NCBI RefSeq assembly: GCF_008704855.1
Contig: NZ_CP023691.1
Coordinates: 7,936,001-8,000,000 of the forward strand
DNA length: 64,000 nucleotides
Source: Streptomyces platensis
Lineage (GTDB): Bacteria; Actinomycetota; Actinomycetes; Streptomycetales; Streptomycetaceae
Direction of reading: 5' to 3'
Shown here: positions 34,558 to 42,537 of the stretch, in pieces
Layout of the letters: every line of letters begins with the position of its first letter
Numbering within the stretch: the first letter of the stretch is position 1
The notes under the pieces: generated by a model
Database searches by the model: none
What the model was told of the DNA's origin: nothing
Seen by the model: only the letters and a program-made list of their open reading frames with translations
Position numbers and translations under genes: made by a program

Positions 34558-35140
34558 GGCCACGCTCTCCCTTCCGGCTACGGCCGCCTTCCGCGGCACT
34601 TCGGGGCATCACGAACGGCCCGGCGACCTCGTGCACGGCGCCGCAGTTCGCACAGGTCCGCAGTTCCGCGCTGCCGTTGAACCGTTCGATGGCGGCCTTG
34701 ACCTGGACCTCGATGTCCGACAGGCCGAACCATGTCTCGTTGAGCCGGTCCCCGCAGCCTTTGCAGTACCAGAGGATGCAATCGGGCTCCTGCTCGGTGC
34801 GCACCCGCTGGATGACCGCTCCCCAGGTCCCGGCGGGCCGCAGCGGGCAGTGCGGCACCATCGCGGGCATCAGAAAGACATCGCCTTCGCGGACGGTCAC
34901 GCTCTCGATGAATCCGTTCTCGTCCCGATAGTCGACACGAATGTCCCCGGTGAGCTGATAGAAGATTTCATCGCTCGGGCTGATGTGGAAGTCGTTGCGT
35001 GAGTTGGGCCCGTGGGACACCATGAAAATGAATTGCGATCCCTCCTTCCACAACTCCCTGTTTCCCACGGGCGGTTGAAAGTGATCGATGTTGTCGCTTA
35101 TCCAGCGCCGCAGGTTGAGAATGACCGGAGACACCGCCAT
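34547..35140 (-). CDS. 3-hydroxyanthranilate 3,4-dioxygenase
   Basis: This 197-residue cupin cleaves 3-hydroxyanthranilate to 2-amino-3-carboxymuconate 6-semialdehyde with O2 and Fe(II). Predicted iron ligands are His52, Glu58 (FHISPSDE) and His97 (VPHCP). Substrate arginines are Arg48 (NSRND) and Arg101 (PLRPA). A second, rubredoxin-like iron site of bacterial NbaC-type enzymes is intact: Cys126/Cys129 (CKGC) and Cys163/Cys166 (CANC). The ATG at 35140 has GGGAGG upstream. It is the first gene of the operon dioxygenase-RidA-monooxygenase-reductase-SARP. The promoter has four 11-bp-spaced repeats. Confidence 0.94.
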   Translation of the reverse strand: MAVSPVILNLRRWISDNIDHFQPPVGNRELWKEGSQFIFMVSHGPNSRNDFHISPSDEIFYQLTGDIRVDYRDENGFIESVTVREGDVFLMPAMVPHCPLRPAGTWGAVIQRVRTEQEPDCILWYCKGCGDRLNETWFGLSDIEVQVKAAIERFNGSAELRTCANCGAVHEVAGPFVMPRSAAEGGRSRKGERGHGA

Positions 35141-35233
35141 GTTCGACCTCCCATTCGGGGTCAGCAGCCCGCCGGCCCCTCGGTGACCGGTGCAGGGCGA
35201 GCACGACCTGATACGCCTATCGTCAGGATCGGC

Positions 35234-35271
35234 CTGAGAAAGCGCTGACGCGGCACTGACATGTGACTGAC
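35234..35271. promoter_or_regulatory. SARP-type operator: four 11-bp-spaced repeats upstream of dioxygenase operon
   Basis: CTGAG (35234), CTGAC (35245), CTGAC (35256) and CTGAC (35267) on the plus strand form four repeats at exact 11-bp steps. In the direction of the dioxygenase gene they read GTCAG x3 then CTCAG, ending 94 bp before its start codon. The conserved 5-mer with variable 6-bp fillers is what a SARP binding site looks like. This is the strongest copy in the window. Confidence 0.7.
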
Positions 35272-35321
35272 GACGTGGAGTCCCCCGGCCGACGGGCTCG
35301 ACCCGGTTGCCGCAGGTCCCG

Positions 35322-35834
35322 TCAAAGACGCAGAGCCGCGCACACCCGACGCCCCGCCGTGGTGTGGTGCACCTCGGTCCACTCCGTGAGGAACTCGATG
35401 ATCGCCAGACCGCGTCCGTGCTCATCGCTGTCCGTGTCGTCCCGGGAATGGGGCACCGCGGCCCCGGAGTCGGCGACCGAGACCACGAGGATGTCCCCGA
35501 CCCGGCTCAGGACGACCGTGGTGTCGGCGTGGCCGTGCTGGACGGCATTCACCGCGAGCTCGTCGAGGACCAGCACGGCGGAGTCCCGCGCCGTTCCCGC
35601 AACGCCCCAGCGGCTGAGCACCTGCGTCGCGAAGTCGCGGCAGGTCCGCACGAACGGCTCGCGCGAGGGCCCGGCCAGCACGGCCCGGGGAGCGGTCCTC
35701 CCGACGTGGTCCACGGCCCGCAACGGCCGGGCCGGAGCGCGCTGCGCCGGGGGCGACGCCCGGCCGCATTCCCAACGGACGGCATCGAGCGCGGAGCCGT
35801 CCACGCGAAGTGCTGTGTTCACCGTGTCACTCAT
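35322..35834 (-). CDS. ATP-binding protein, anti-sigma factor-like (HATPase_c)
   Basis: This 170-residue GHKL ATPase is of the RsbW/SpoIIAB-like type, abundant in Streptomyces. The N box DELAVNAVQHG, G1 box VADSGAA and G2 box GRGLAIIEFL are all visible. The first 60 residues are a non-conserved, Ala/Arg-rich region. These proteins typically inhibit sigma factors or act in partner-switching networks; no partner gene is adjacent. The ATG at 35834 follows GGAGGCGGGGGAG. A set of 11-bp-spaced repeats lies 64 bp upstream, which suggests the same SARP controls it. Confidence 0.86.
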   Translation of the reverse strand: MSDTVNTALRVDGSALDAVRWECGRASPPAQRAPARPLRAVDHVGRTAPRAVLAGPSREPFVRTCRDFATQVLSRWGVAGTARDSAVLVLDELAVNAVQHGHADTTVVLSRVGDILVVSVADSGAAVPHSRDDTDSDEHGRGLAIIEFLTEWTEVHHTTAGRRVCAALRL

Positions 35835-35897
35835 CTCCCCCGCCTCCCAGTACTCGTGCTCCTTGGATGCGGACACGAGCAATCCTTCAGCGGTGGG

Positions 35898-35924
35898 CTG
35901 ACGCGCCCCTTACCGTGCGCTGAC
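35898..35924. promoter_or_regulatory. SARP-type 11-bp repeats upstream of the anti-sigma-like gene
   Basis: CTGAC (35898), CTTAC (35909, one mismatch) and CTGAC (35920) are spaced 11 bp. Read toward the gene this is GTCAG-GTAAG-GTCAG. Orientation and spacing are the same as at the dioxygenase, hydratase and psuG-like promoters. Confidence 0.5.
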
Positions 35925-36067
35925 ATGCGGGCAGCGCCCCTGCGGGTGGCATCACAGCGGCATACACGGGGCGCCGGCGCTTCGATGCCTCACCCTTCGC
36001 ATCTGTGTGAACACAGTGCGGCAGGAGGGCTTGGCTGCCTGAGCGACGCCAGGGGCCACGATTCCGC

Positions 36068-36345
36068 TGCGCCGCTCGCGACGGTTCAGCCCCGGCCGGT
36101 GCAGACCCCGCTTCCCAGGCGGGGCCGGCCGATCACGCCGCCCACACTGGTCACGGTCCCCCTGACTCGCCGGTCGAGGTCGGCTGGGCACGACTCGACC
36201 GAGGCCGGGTCGGTCACATTCAGCGCCCAGACCTCGACGGTGACTCCGGCTTCCTCGGCTGCCGTCCGCAGTGCGCCCCCTTTTGGGGGTGGCGCGCCTG
36301 GTGGAGATCACGTGCCAGCCGTTTTGCGCGGCGGCGACGGCAGTG
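36068..36345 (-). pseudogene. SDR oxidoreductase fragment, frameshifted
   Basis: On the minus strand a Rossmann-like segment LATAVAAAQNGWHVISTRR breaks at a run of five G near 36281. It continues in the next frame as ALRTAAEEAGVTVEVWALNVTDPASVES, the typical beta2 to beta3 region of short-chain dehydrogenases. The GxxxGxG start, the catalytic YxxxK and everything after it are missing. It is a decayed remnant. Confidence 0.55.
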
Positions 36346-36485
36346 GCCAGAGGAGCCGGAGGCGGTGCAAGCACCTTGACCGACGAGTGGACCTTGCCGG
36401 GTGACGGACGTTCAGTACGCGCATCAGGCCGGCCGACGCCGCCCCGTGGAAGGCGACCGCGCGCCACTCCACTCCTGCCGAGACC

Positions 36486-36683
36486 ATGCTCGGTGCGGAC
36501 GCCGCCATCGTGGTGACGGAGTGGCCGGAACTCAAGACCGTCGACTGGTCCGCAGCGGGCCGCTGCATGCGCCGCCGGCTCCTCTTCGACGGCCGGAACG
36601 TCCTCGACCCCCACGCGATGGCCTCTGCCGGCTTCACCTACATGAGCGTCGGCCGCGCCACGGTCCTCCCAAATGTCAAGTGA
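36486..36683 (+). pseudogene. UDP-glucose 6-dehydrogenase C-terminal fragment
   Basis: A 65-codon segment reads MLGADAAIVVTEWPELKTVDW, then VFDGRN-like (LLFDGRNVLDPHAMASAGFTYMSVGR). This is the C-terminal UDP-binding domain end of UDP-glucose/GDP-mannose dehydrogenases. No catalytic or NAD domain is present upstream in any frame, so this is a 3' relic. Confidence 0.65.
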
Positions 36684-36804
36684 TGTCCCGCCTCGCGGTG
36701 GAGCGGGGAATCGAAGTCCTGCGTTCTGAGCTTGGGAATCAGGGTGCTTTCGGGCGTCTCATGCTTTCCTGAACAGGGAGAACGCTCTGAGGCTGACCGC
36801 CGGG

Positions 36805-37644
36805 TCATGGCATGGGTCGTTGTGCGGTGACCGTGAAGTAGTCGAGGGTGCCTTCACGGTAGGCCCGCAGGAAGTTGCGAGGCCAGGTGCCGGGCTCCCA
36901 CATGCGAGCCAGCCAGCGGTCCCAGCCCGGCCATACCGACGCCCCGATCGCGGTGGCGCGGACCCCGGTCAGACCGGCCCGTTCGAGGCTGCCGGTGAGC
37001 TGCGGGATGGTGTGTGCGACGTCCAGGCCGGTGCTGTAGGTGTCGAGCAGTTCGGCCAGCCGCTCGGGTCCGGCCAGGTCGGCGTCGGGGACGAAGAAGC
37101 TGGCGATGACGGCGCGGCCGCCGGGCCGCAGCACGCGTGCGGCCTCCTGGGCGAACGCGTCGAGGTCACGGAAGTGCTGGGCGGCTTCCACGCTGTACAG
37201 GCAGTCGAACTCTCCCTCCGCGAACGGCATGCTTTCGGCTGCTCCGTGTGCGAAGCGCAGCTGTTCGGGGCGGCGGGCCAACAGATCGGCGTTGGTTTGT
37301 TCAGCCCGCTTGAGCTGCTGCGGATGGATGTCCATGCCGGTGACGTGCGCGAAGCCGTACTCCTCGAGCGCAACGGCGCAGCCGACCCCCAGACCGGATC
37401 CGACCTCCAGGACCCGCGGCCCCTCTACGGGCGCCAAGGCGGCGAGCACGTGGCGGTACATGGCCTGTTGGCTGCTGATCCGGTCGTCTTCGGTCAGCGG
37501 CCGGCCGAGGTCGATGTCCTGCCAGTAGCCGAAGTTGATGAACCCCCCACCGAACAGGGACATCGAGCTGAGATCCGTCGGACCGTACGCTTCCTGTACT
37601 GCGGGCGAGATCGGGTACGGGGTCGCCCCGGGACACTGTGTCAT
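36805..37644 (-). CDS. SAM-dependent methyltransferase (class I)
   Basis: This 279-residue protein has SAM-binding motif I VLEVGSGLGVGCAVALEEYG, acidic loop VTGMDIHPQQL, motif II EFDCLYSVEAAQHF and motif III LRPGGRAVIASFF. The N-terminal MSLFGGGFINFGYW helix caps the active site, as in small-molecule C-, N- or O-methyltransferases of natural-product pathways. ATG 37644 has GGAGG five bases upstream. The substrate is unknown. A PadR relic lies just upstream and a UGDH relic just downstream, so its original gene neighbourhood has decayed. Confidence 0.87.
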   Translation of the reverse strand: MTQCPGATPYPISPAVQEAYGPTDLSSMSLFGGGFINFGYWQDIDLGRPLTEDDRISSQQAMYRHVLAALAPVEGPRVLEVGSGLGVGCAVALEEYGFAHVTGMDIHPQQLKRAEQTNADLLARRPEQLRFAHGAAESMPFAEGEFDCLYSVEAAQHFRDLDAFAQEAARVLRPGGRAVIASFFVPDADLAGPERLAELLDTYSTGLDVAHTIPQLTGSLERAGLTGVRATAIGASVWPGWDRWLARMWEPGTWPRNFLRAYREGTLDYFTVTAQRPMP

Positions 37645-37752
37645 CTGCACCTCCGCGATGTAGAGTGCGCCGCCACGGGGGCGACCGCATACCCAGTACT
37701 ACCCATCAGCAGCCCGACCAGCGTCAGAGTCCCTTCGACGCGAGGTGACCGA

Positions 37753-37927
37753 CGTCAGGGACCAGTCGCTCCTACCATGGTGTACACCGTCCCCTCGACG
37801 ACGTCGGCGAAGCTGAGCTCGTTCAGCTGACGGGTGATGGCGTACCCGTAGGTCTCCTCGCCGTCGATGATTTCGAGCCCGCACCCTTCGAGATGTTGCA
37901 ACAGCCGGGCTTCTTACCGGACCGCAT
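37753..37927 (-). pseudogene. PadR-family regulator, N-terminal fragment, frameshifted
   Basis: The minus strand starts MRSGKKPG and, after a one-base shift, reads LLQHLEGCGLEIIDGEETYGYAITRQLNEL, then FADVVEGTVYTM. This is the start of a PadR winged helix (ExYGYxIxxxL, EGTxYxxL). It ends at a stop before the third helix and wing. It is too short to be functional. Confidence 0.6.
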
Positions 37928-38085
37928 GTCCTGAGTCGGCGGTGCCGCCGCCGGCCGTCTACAACCATTGGCCCATGTGGTGTGTCGTGTGTGGCAAGTG
38001 GTGTCGGCATCGAAGCCGGCGAGGACGGCTGTGGCCGAGCACATGGCGAAGCTGGCCATGTCACCTTTCGGATCAGGGAGTTCCG

Positions 38086-39567
38086 TTGCACAGAACCGTT
38101 GCGTTATCCGCCGTGCTCATCACGGTCGCCGCTGCCGTCGTTGTCTCAGGTCCGGCATCCGCAGCCGCGCCTTACAAGGGCGCGAATACAGCGGCGGTGC
38201 AGGAAGACTTCAATGGCGACGGATACCGCGATCTGGCCGTGGGGGCACCGGGTGCGGCCAACGGCGCGGTGGAAGAGGCCGGCGCCGTGGTGGTGCTGTA
38301 CGGGTCCGCCGCCTCGGTGAGCCCCGCCCGCCGCGCCGTGATCACTCAGGACAGCCGGGGGGTACCGGGTGAGCCGGAAGCGTTCGACGGTTTCGGCGCG
38401 TCGGTGGCGAGTGCGGACATCGACCGCGACGGCTATGCGGACCTGCTGATCGGTGCGCCCCACGAGGCCGTGGACGGCAAAGACGCCCGCGGTTCGGTGA
38501 CCGTGGTGTGGGGTGGGCCATCCGGGCTGACGGGTGGCGCGACGATCAACCCGGTCGCACAGTTCGGCCGGAACCAGACCCTCTGCGGCTTCGGAATGGG
38601 CCTGGCCACGGGAGACATGAACGGTGACGGATCCCCGGAAGTGACCGTCGCATCGCGCTGCGAAGCCGCCTCCTACTCAGGGCCCTTCAGCCGTACCGGC
38701 CAGGCCGCCTCGCAGTACCGCGAATGGCGCTTCGGCGCACGCGGGGCGGTCATGGGCGATGTCAATGGCGATGGCCGGGCGGAGCGGTTCTGGCTGCCCG
38801 GACCGACGGGCGGCGACCACCGCGGCCCAGTCCTCCTCGACCGCGGCCCGGTGGACTCCTCCGACCCCATCAAGAATTCGCCGCTCAAGCTGCCCTCTGC
38901 CGACGGTCACACCGGCCGGATCGGGGATGTCAACGGCGATGGCTACGGCGACTTGATCACCGGCATCGCGGATGACGGAACCGTCGACGGGGAGCGCGGC
39001 GCCCACAAGGGAGGCGAGATCAACGTCCTTTACGGCAGCGCCCACGGCATCACCGTCGATCAGCAACCCCGCATCTTCCACCAGGGCACCCCCGGCATCC
39101 CCGGCGCCGCGGAAGTCGCTGACCGCTTCGGGCAGTCACTGAGCACCGGCGACATCAATGCCGATGGTTATGACGACGTTCTGGTCGGCGTGCCCGGCGA
39201 GGCCATCGGCGACCGCGCCTTCGCCGGCGGCGCCGTCGTCCTGTACGGCTCCGCTGCCGGCCTGACCACAGACAAGTCCACCGCCTACTCCCAAGACACC
39301 CCCGGCATCTCCGGAAATGCCGAAACGGACGACGGATTCGGCAGCGCCGTTCACCTCGTCGACCTCAACAAGGACGGCAAGGCGGAATCAGTCGTGGGCA
39401 TTCCCAGCGAAAACAACGACGGCTGCATCTGGATCGCCCGCGGCACCCCAACCGGCCCCGCCACCAACGGATCGTCCAGCCTCTGCGGCACCGCCACCGG
39501 CCTCACTCTCCGCGGCCCGCACGGCCTCTTCGGCGCCGCACTACCCGGCGCCCAGGTCACCTTCTGA
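38086..39567 (+). CDS. Secreted FG-GAP (integrin-like beta-propeller) repeat protein with TTA codon
   Basis: This 493-residue protein begins at TTG 38086 with CAGGGAG upstream. The signal peptide (TVALSAVLITVAAAVVVSGPASA) is followed by seven FG-GAP/calcium-loop blades, each with a DxDxDGxxD-like motif, for example DFNGDGYRDLAVGAPG, DIDRDGYADLLIGAPHE, DVNGDGYGDLITGI and DINADGYDDVLVGVPGE. The predicted product is an exported beta-propeller adhesin or binding protein of unknown ligand. The seventh codon (38104-38106) is TTA, the bldA-dependent leucine codon, so expression is probably linked to development. Confidence 0.9.
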   Translation: MHRTVALSAVLITVAAAVVVSGPASAAAPYKGANTAAVQEDFNGDGYRDLAVGAPGAANGAVEEAGAVVVLYGSAASVSPARRAVITQDSRGVPGEPEAFDGFGASVASADIDRDGYADLLIGAPHEAVDGKDARGSVTVVWGGPSGLTGGATINPVAQFGRNQTLCGFGMGLATGDMNGDGSPEVTVASRCEAASYSGPFSRTGQAASQYREWRFGARGAVMGDVNGDGRAERFWLPGPTGGDHRGPVLLDRGPVDSSDPIKNSPLKLPSADGHTGRIGDVNGDGYGDLITGIADDGTVDGERGAHKGGEINVLYGSAHGITVDQQPRIFHQGTPGIPGAAEVADRFGQSLSTGDINADGYDDVLVGVPGEAIGDRAFAGGAVVLYGSAAGLTTDKSTAYSQDTPGISGNAETDDGFGSAVHLVDLNKDGKAESVVGIPSENNDGCIWIARGTPTGPATNGSSSLCGTATGLTLRGPHGLFGAALPGAQVTF

Positions 39568-39844
39568 GACCACGCCCCAGTGGCCTGCTTGGAGATGCGT
39601 CGGCAGTAGCGACTTTGTCGAGGATCTCGTCGGCGGTCTTGGTCCAGATAAAGGGGCCGGGGTGCTCGTTCCAGTAGGCGAGCCAGGTCCGGATGTCGCG
39701 TTCGAGTGCCTGGACGGAGCAGTGGACACCTCGCTTGAGTTTCTTCTGTGTGGGCTCGGCGAACCACCGCTCCACCAGGCTCAGCCAGGACGAACTTGTC
39801 GGAGTGAAGTGAAGATGGAAGCGTCCGGCCGAGCCGCGGCCCAA
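39557..39844 (-). mobile_element. IS630-family transposase C-terminal relic
   Basis: The minus-strand frame reads RFHLHFTPTSSSWLSLVERWFAEPTQKKL, then ALERDIRTWLAYWNEHPGPFIWTKTADEIL. This is the DDE C-terminal catalytic block (with the final Glu) of IS630-type transposases. The N-terminal two thirds are gone. The normal end (about CRRIS) appears only in a shifted frame. No terminal inverted repeat was recognised. The relic touches the 3' end of the FG-GAP gene. The remaining sequence to 40112 shows no convincing gene. Confidence 0.75.
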
Positions 39845-40112
39845 GGGGAGAAGTGCGGCCGAGGACTGGTGCTATGCCTGCTCGTACTCGACGTCGGTGC
39901 TCTCGCAGCCGGCAGCGATCTGGCGCGGGGCGTCGCGTTCGCCTCGGTCGACGGTCAGGGACCAGCGGGGCGGTCCTGGGCCCCCTGCTCGCAACCAGCC
40001 AGAGCCGGGCCGCGCACCGTACCTCCTCAGCCGGATCTGCTTCCCGTCTGAGCAGGCGCCCTCTGGAGAGGACCGCCCCGACTGACAAACGCTCACAACA
40101 GCCTCTAAGGTC

Positions 40113-41318
40113 TCAGCGCTGCACGCGCTCCAGCCAGTGCGCGGCACGGGCCTCGTGGACGTGGGCGAGCACGTCGAACGCGGCGGTGAGGGAGGCGACG
40201 CGCAGATAGGCGTCCGCGTCCTGCGCCGGGTCGTACACCCCGCTGATGACCCGCATCTTCGCCGGGCCTGCCCAGTGGCGGTGTGCGTCTTCCCCGTGCT
40301 CCCCGTTCGCGTCGTGCTCCCCGCGCAGATCCAGCCAGTGCGCGGGTGTGTCTGCCCGGCCGAGCTCGGCGTCCAGGAAGTCCGCAGGCGGCTCCGGGAT
40401 GGTGACGACCCCCAGGTCCCCGTGGTGGAAGCCGATCGCCACCGCGACGTACCCCGCCCCGTAGCGGGCGCGCAGCTCGCTGCCGACGCTGGGCATCAGG
40501 GTGCCGTCGGAGACCGTCCCGAGGCGGAACGGAGCCGCCGAGGTGTGTGCGATGCCGTCCCAGAAGACCATGCGCAGGCCCGTCCGACGCTGGTGTCCGG
40601 CCAGCATGTCGGCCGCCGCGTCGTCCTCGCCGCCGAAGCTACCCCGCCCGGCGACGCTCTGATCGTGGAAGTCCACGATCAGACGCATCCGCGCAAGCAC
40701 GGCCTCGCTCCCCTTCGCCGTCGGCAGGGACTTGAGCAGCGCGAGCGCATCCCGCGCGTGCTCGGCGAACGGGCGTCCCGGGTGGACCCCTTGGGCCCGC
40801 TGGACGTGCTCGTCGAGGTCGTGCGCGGTCCTGATCGGCTCCAGGTGCGCGGTCAGCTCCGGCAGCCGGTCCGGGGCGAGGGCGCGGACGTGGCCGAGCA
40901 CGGCGTCGTAGTCCTCGTGCTGCGCCTGCGCGGGCTTCGTGCCGACGATCTGGACCGGGTCGTCCGGGTGGTCGCGGTTGAACGCCCGGATCCAGCGGAG
41001 CGCCGCGGCCGTCTCCGCGGTGCGCCACGGGCGCCACGAGGCGTCGAGCGCGCTCTCGGCGGAGCCCTCGCCGGTGCGTACGTAGCGGTCCAGGCGGTCG
41101 ACGGCCCCGGCGTGCTCCTGCAACGCAAGGAGGCGGAAGCCGTGCCGGGTGACCAGGCGGCGGAACAGCTGGTCCTGGAGGCTGGAGATTTCGCGGGAGA
41201 AGCGGGTGGACCCGCCGATGCCGACGATCGTGGCGCCGGTGGCGATCCGGGCGGCGAGTCCGTCGAGGGAGTCGGTGGAGAAGGGGAGCGCGGAGGCGTG
41301 GGCGATGTCGTGGTCCAT
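40113..41318 (-). CDS. Erythromycin esterase (Ere)-like family protein with altered active site
   Basis: This 401-residue protein matches the EreA/EreB/succinoglycan-biosynthesis-like fold along its length (SLQDQLFRRLVTRHGFRLLAL, MVFWDGIAHTSAAPF, YAGYVAVAIGFHHGD-like). The family's active-site segment is normally GESTHF, with catalytic Glu and His. Here it reads GGSTRF, so both residues are replaced. Classical macrolide hydrolysis is therefore unlikely. Related proteins with other roles are common in Streptomyces. ATG 41318 is used; an ATG at 41333 is also possible. Confidence 0.8.
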   Translation of the reverse strand: MDHDIAHASALPFSTDSLDGLAARIATGATIVGIGGSTRFSREISSLQDQLFRRLVTRHGFRLLALQEHAGAVDRLDRYVRTGEGSAESALDASWRPWRTAETAAALRWIRAFNRDHPDDPVQIVGTKPAQAQHEDYDAVLGHVRALAPDRLPELTAHLEPIRTAHDLDEHVQRAQGVHPGRPFAEHARDALALLKSLPTAKGSEAVLARMRLIVDFHDQSVAGRGSFGGEDDAAADMLAGHQRRTGLRMVFWDGIAHTSAAPFRLGTVSDGTLMPSVGSELRARYGAGYVAVAIGFHHGDLGVVTIPEPPADFLDAELGRADTPAHWLDLRGEHDANGEHGEDAHRHWAGPAKMRVISGVYDPAQDADAYLRVASLTAAFDVLAHVHEARAAHWLERVQR

Positions 41319-41429
41319 GCCCTGCACTCTCATACATCAAGTTGAGTTGAGGTCAAGCGCCCTGTAAGCCAGGCGGCCAGTCAGACGGCTCGCCCGGCGC
41401 CGCCGACGCCGGCCCCAGTCGCTCCCACG

Positions 41430-41560
41430 ACTCCCCTGGTGGACACGGCACACCGTGGCGTCCACGCTCACCACGCTCCAGTCGATCCGGCCATCGGCGT
41501 CAGCGTCGGCCTGGACGGCCCTCAGGACCTTCTCCCACGTGCCGTCCGCTTCGCCCGCGC
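41430..41560 (-). mobile_element. IS5-family transposase fragment
   Basis: The minus-strand frame contains DGTWEKVLRAVQADADADGRIDWSVVSVDATVCRVHQ. This matches the segment around the first catalytic Asp of IS5/IS1647-type transposases (normally VDSTxxRAHQH). Sequence on both sides does not continue the transposase in frame. It is a short relic sitting between the Ere-like gene and a hypothetical gene. Confidence 0.6.
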
Positions 41561-41714
41561 CCGCAACGAGATCCGCTGACCGACCCCGGGCAGCCCGCCC
41601 GAACACCAGCCTCGACCAGCTCGAACTGCCCCGGCGCCCACGAGGACAAGCCGCGGCTCGCGAAGCCGCGCGCGCAGGACCACCGCAGCCTGACCGCCAC
41701 GGCAAGAGACAGCG

Positions 41715-42053
41715 TCACCACAGGTGCAGGAAGCTCCGGACCCCCTCGGCCCGCACAGCCGGCGACGCCGCCAGCGCCAGGGCTTCATCACTGAGACGCC
41801 CGAAGCGTCGAGCGGTGTGTCCCAGGCACAGGCCGGCCAGCCCGAGCAACGGACTCCCCGACACAGCCCGCATCCCGACCTGCACACACCAGTGCTCGAC
41901 GAAGTCCCCGTCGTCGTCGTTCTTCGCGGTCCCGACCAGGACTCCCGCCGCCTCACTCTCCGCCGAGCGGTCACGCAGAGCCCGCTCCAACGTCTCGACC
42001 ACCACCTCGTGAGACCACGCAGGAGGGTTCTCGAAGCTCAGATGAGAATGCAC
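41715..42053 (-). CDS. Hypothetical protein (short, possibly truncated)
   Basis: This 112-residue protein reads VVVETLERALRDRSAESEAAG at its N terminus. A hydrophobic helical part follows, SPLLGLAGLCLGHTARRFGRLSDEALALAASP. The pattern resembles the small HEAT-like helical proteins that are common orphan genes in Streptomyces, but I do not recognise a function. The C terminus abuts the IS5 relic and may have lost its normal end. Confidence 0.55.
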   Translation of the reverse strand: MHSHLSFENPPAWSHEVVVETLERALRDRSAESEAAGVLVGTAKNDDDGDFVEHWCVQVGMRAVSGSPLLGLAGLCLGHTARRFGRLSDEALALAASPAVRAEGVRSFLHLW

Positions 42054-42180
42054 CCCGCGAGACTACGCACAGCGCATTCATCAGCCACCTGCTGCCGCCC
42101 CGGCCCACGGGACGAGGCGAACGTTGCTTGATGCGGCACTAGCGAGCCGTTGGGGAGCTCGTGGCCGACCGGCCAAGGCG

Positions 42181-42537
42181 TCAAGGCCTGAGCTTGTTCA
42201 GCTGAGGATCGAAGCAGACCAGTCCCATGGACTGCGCAACGTCTGCGGCGAAGGCGGAGGCTTCCTCAGCCATGCTCCATCGCATCGGAAAATAGATCAG
42301 TGGACCCCTGGCCTCGCCGATCAACGGCCCGGTCGACCACGGCGAGGTGTCGTCCTCGTCCTCGGTCAGATCACACCAGCGCTCAAGGAGCGCGGCGACA
42401 TAGGCCGCGATGCGCTCAGTCGGAGGCGGGCCTACCTCCGCGTCAATGAGGCGCTCGTAGAGGTCATTGAAGGTCCGACCGGCGATCTTGCCATCTGCTG
42501 GTCTCTCGCCTTCCCAGACGGCCAAGTCGTAACTCAT
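42181..42537 (-). CDS. Hypothetical protein, conserved-looking small orphan
   Basis: This 118-residue acidic protein begins MSYDLAVWEGERPADG and contains FNDLYERLIDAEVGPPPTERIAAYVAALLERWCDL and MRWSMAEEASAFAADVAQSMGLVCFDPQ. The composition and MSYDLAVWEG opening match a widespread actinobacterial family often found with polymorphic-toxin immunity genes. No catalytic motif is seen. An immunity or accessory role is only a guess. Confidence 0.7.
   Translation of the reverse strand: MSYDLAVWEGERPADGKIAGRTFNDLYERLIDAEVGPPPTERIAAYVAALLERWCDLTEDEDDTSPWSTGPLIGEARGPLIYFPMRWSMAEEASAFAADVAQSMGLVCFDPQLNKLRP

Noticed and set aside
39872..40147. Minus-strand 91-codon frame upstream of the IS630 relic
   Set aside because: It does not continue the transposase and shows no recognisable protein, so it is treated as non-coding debris.
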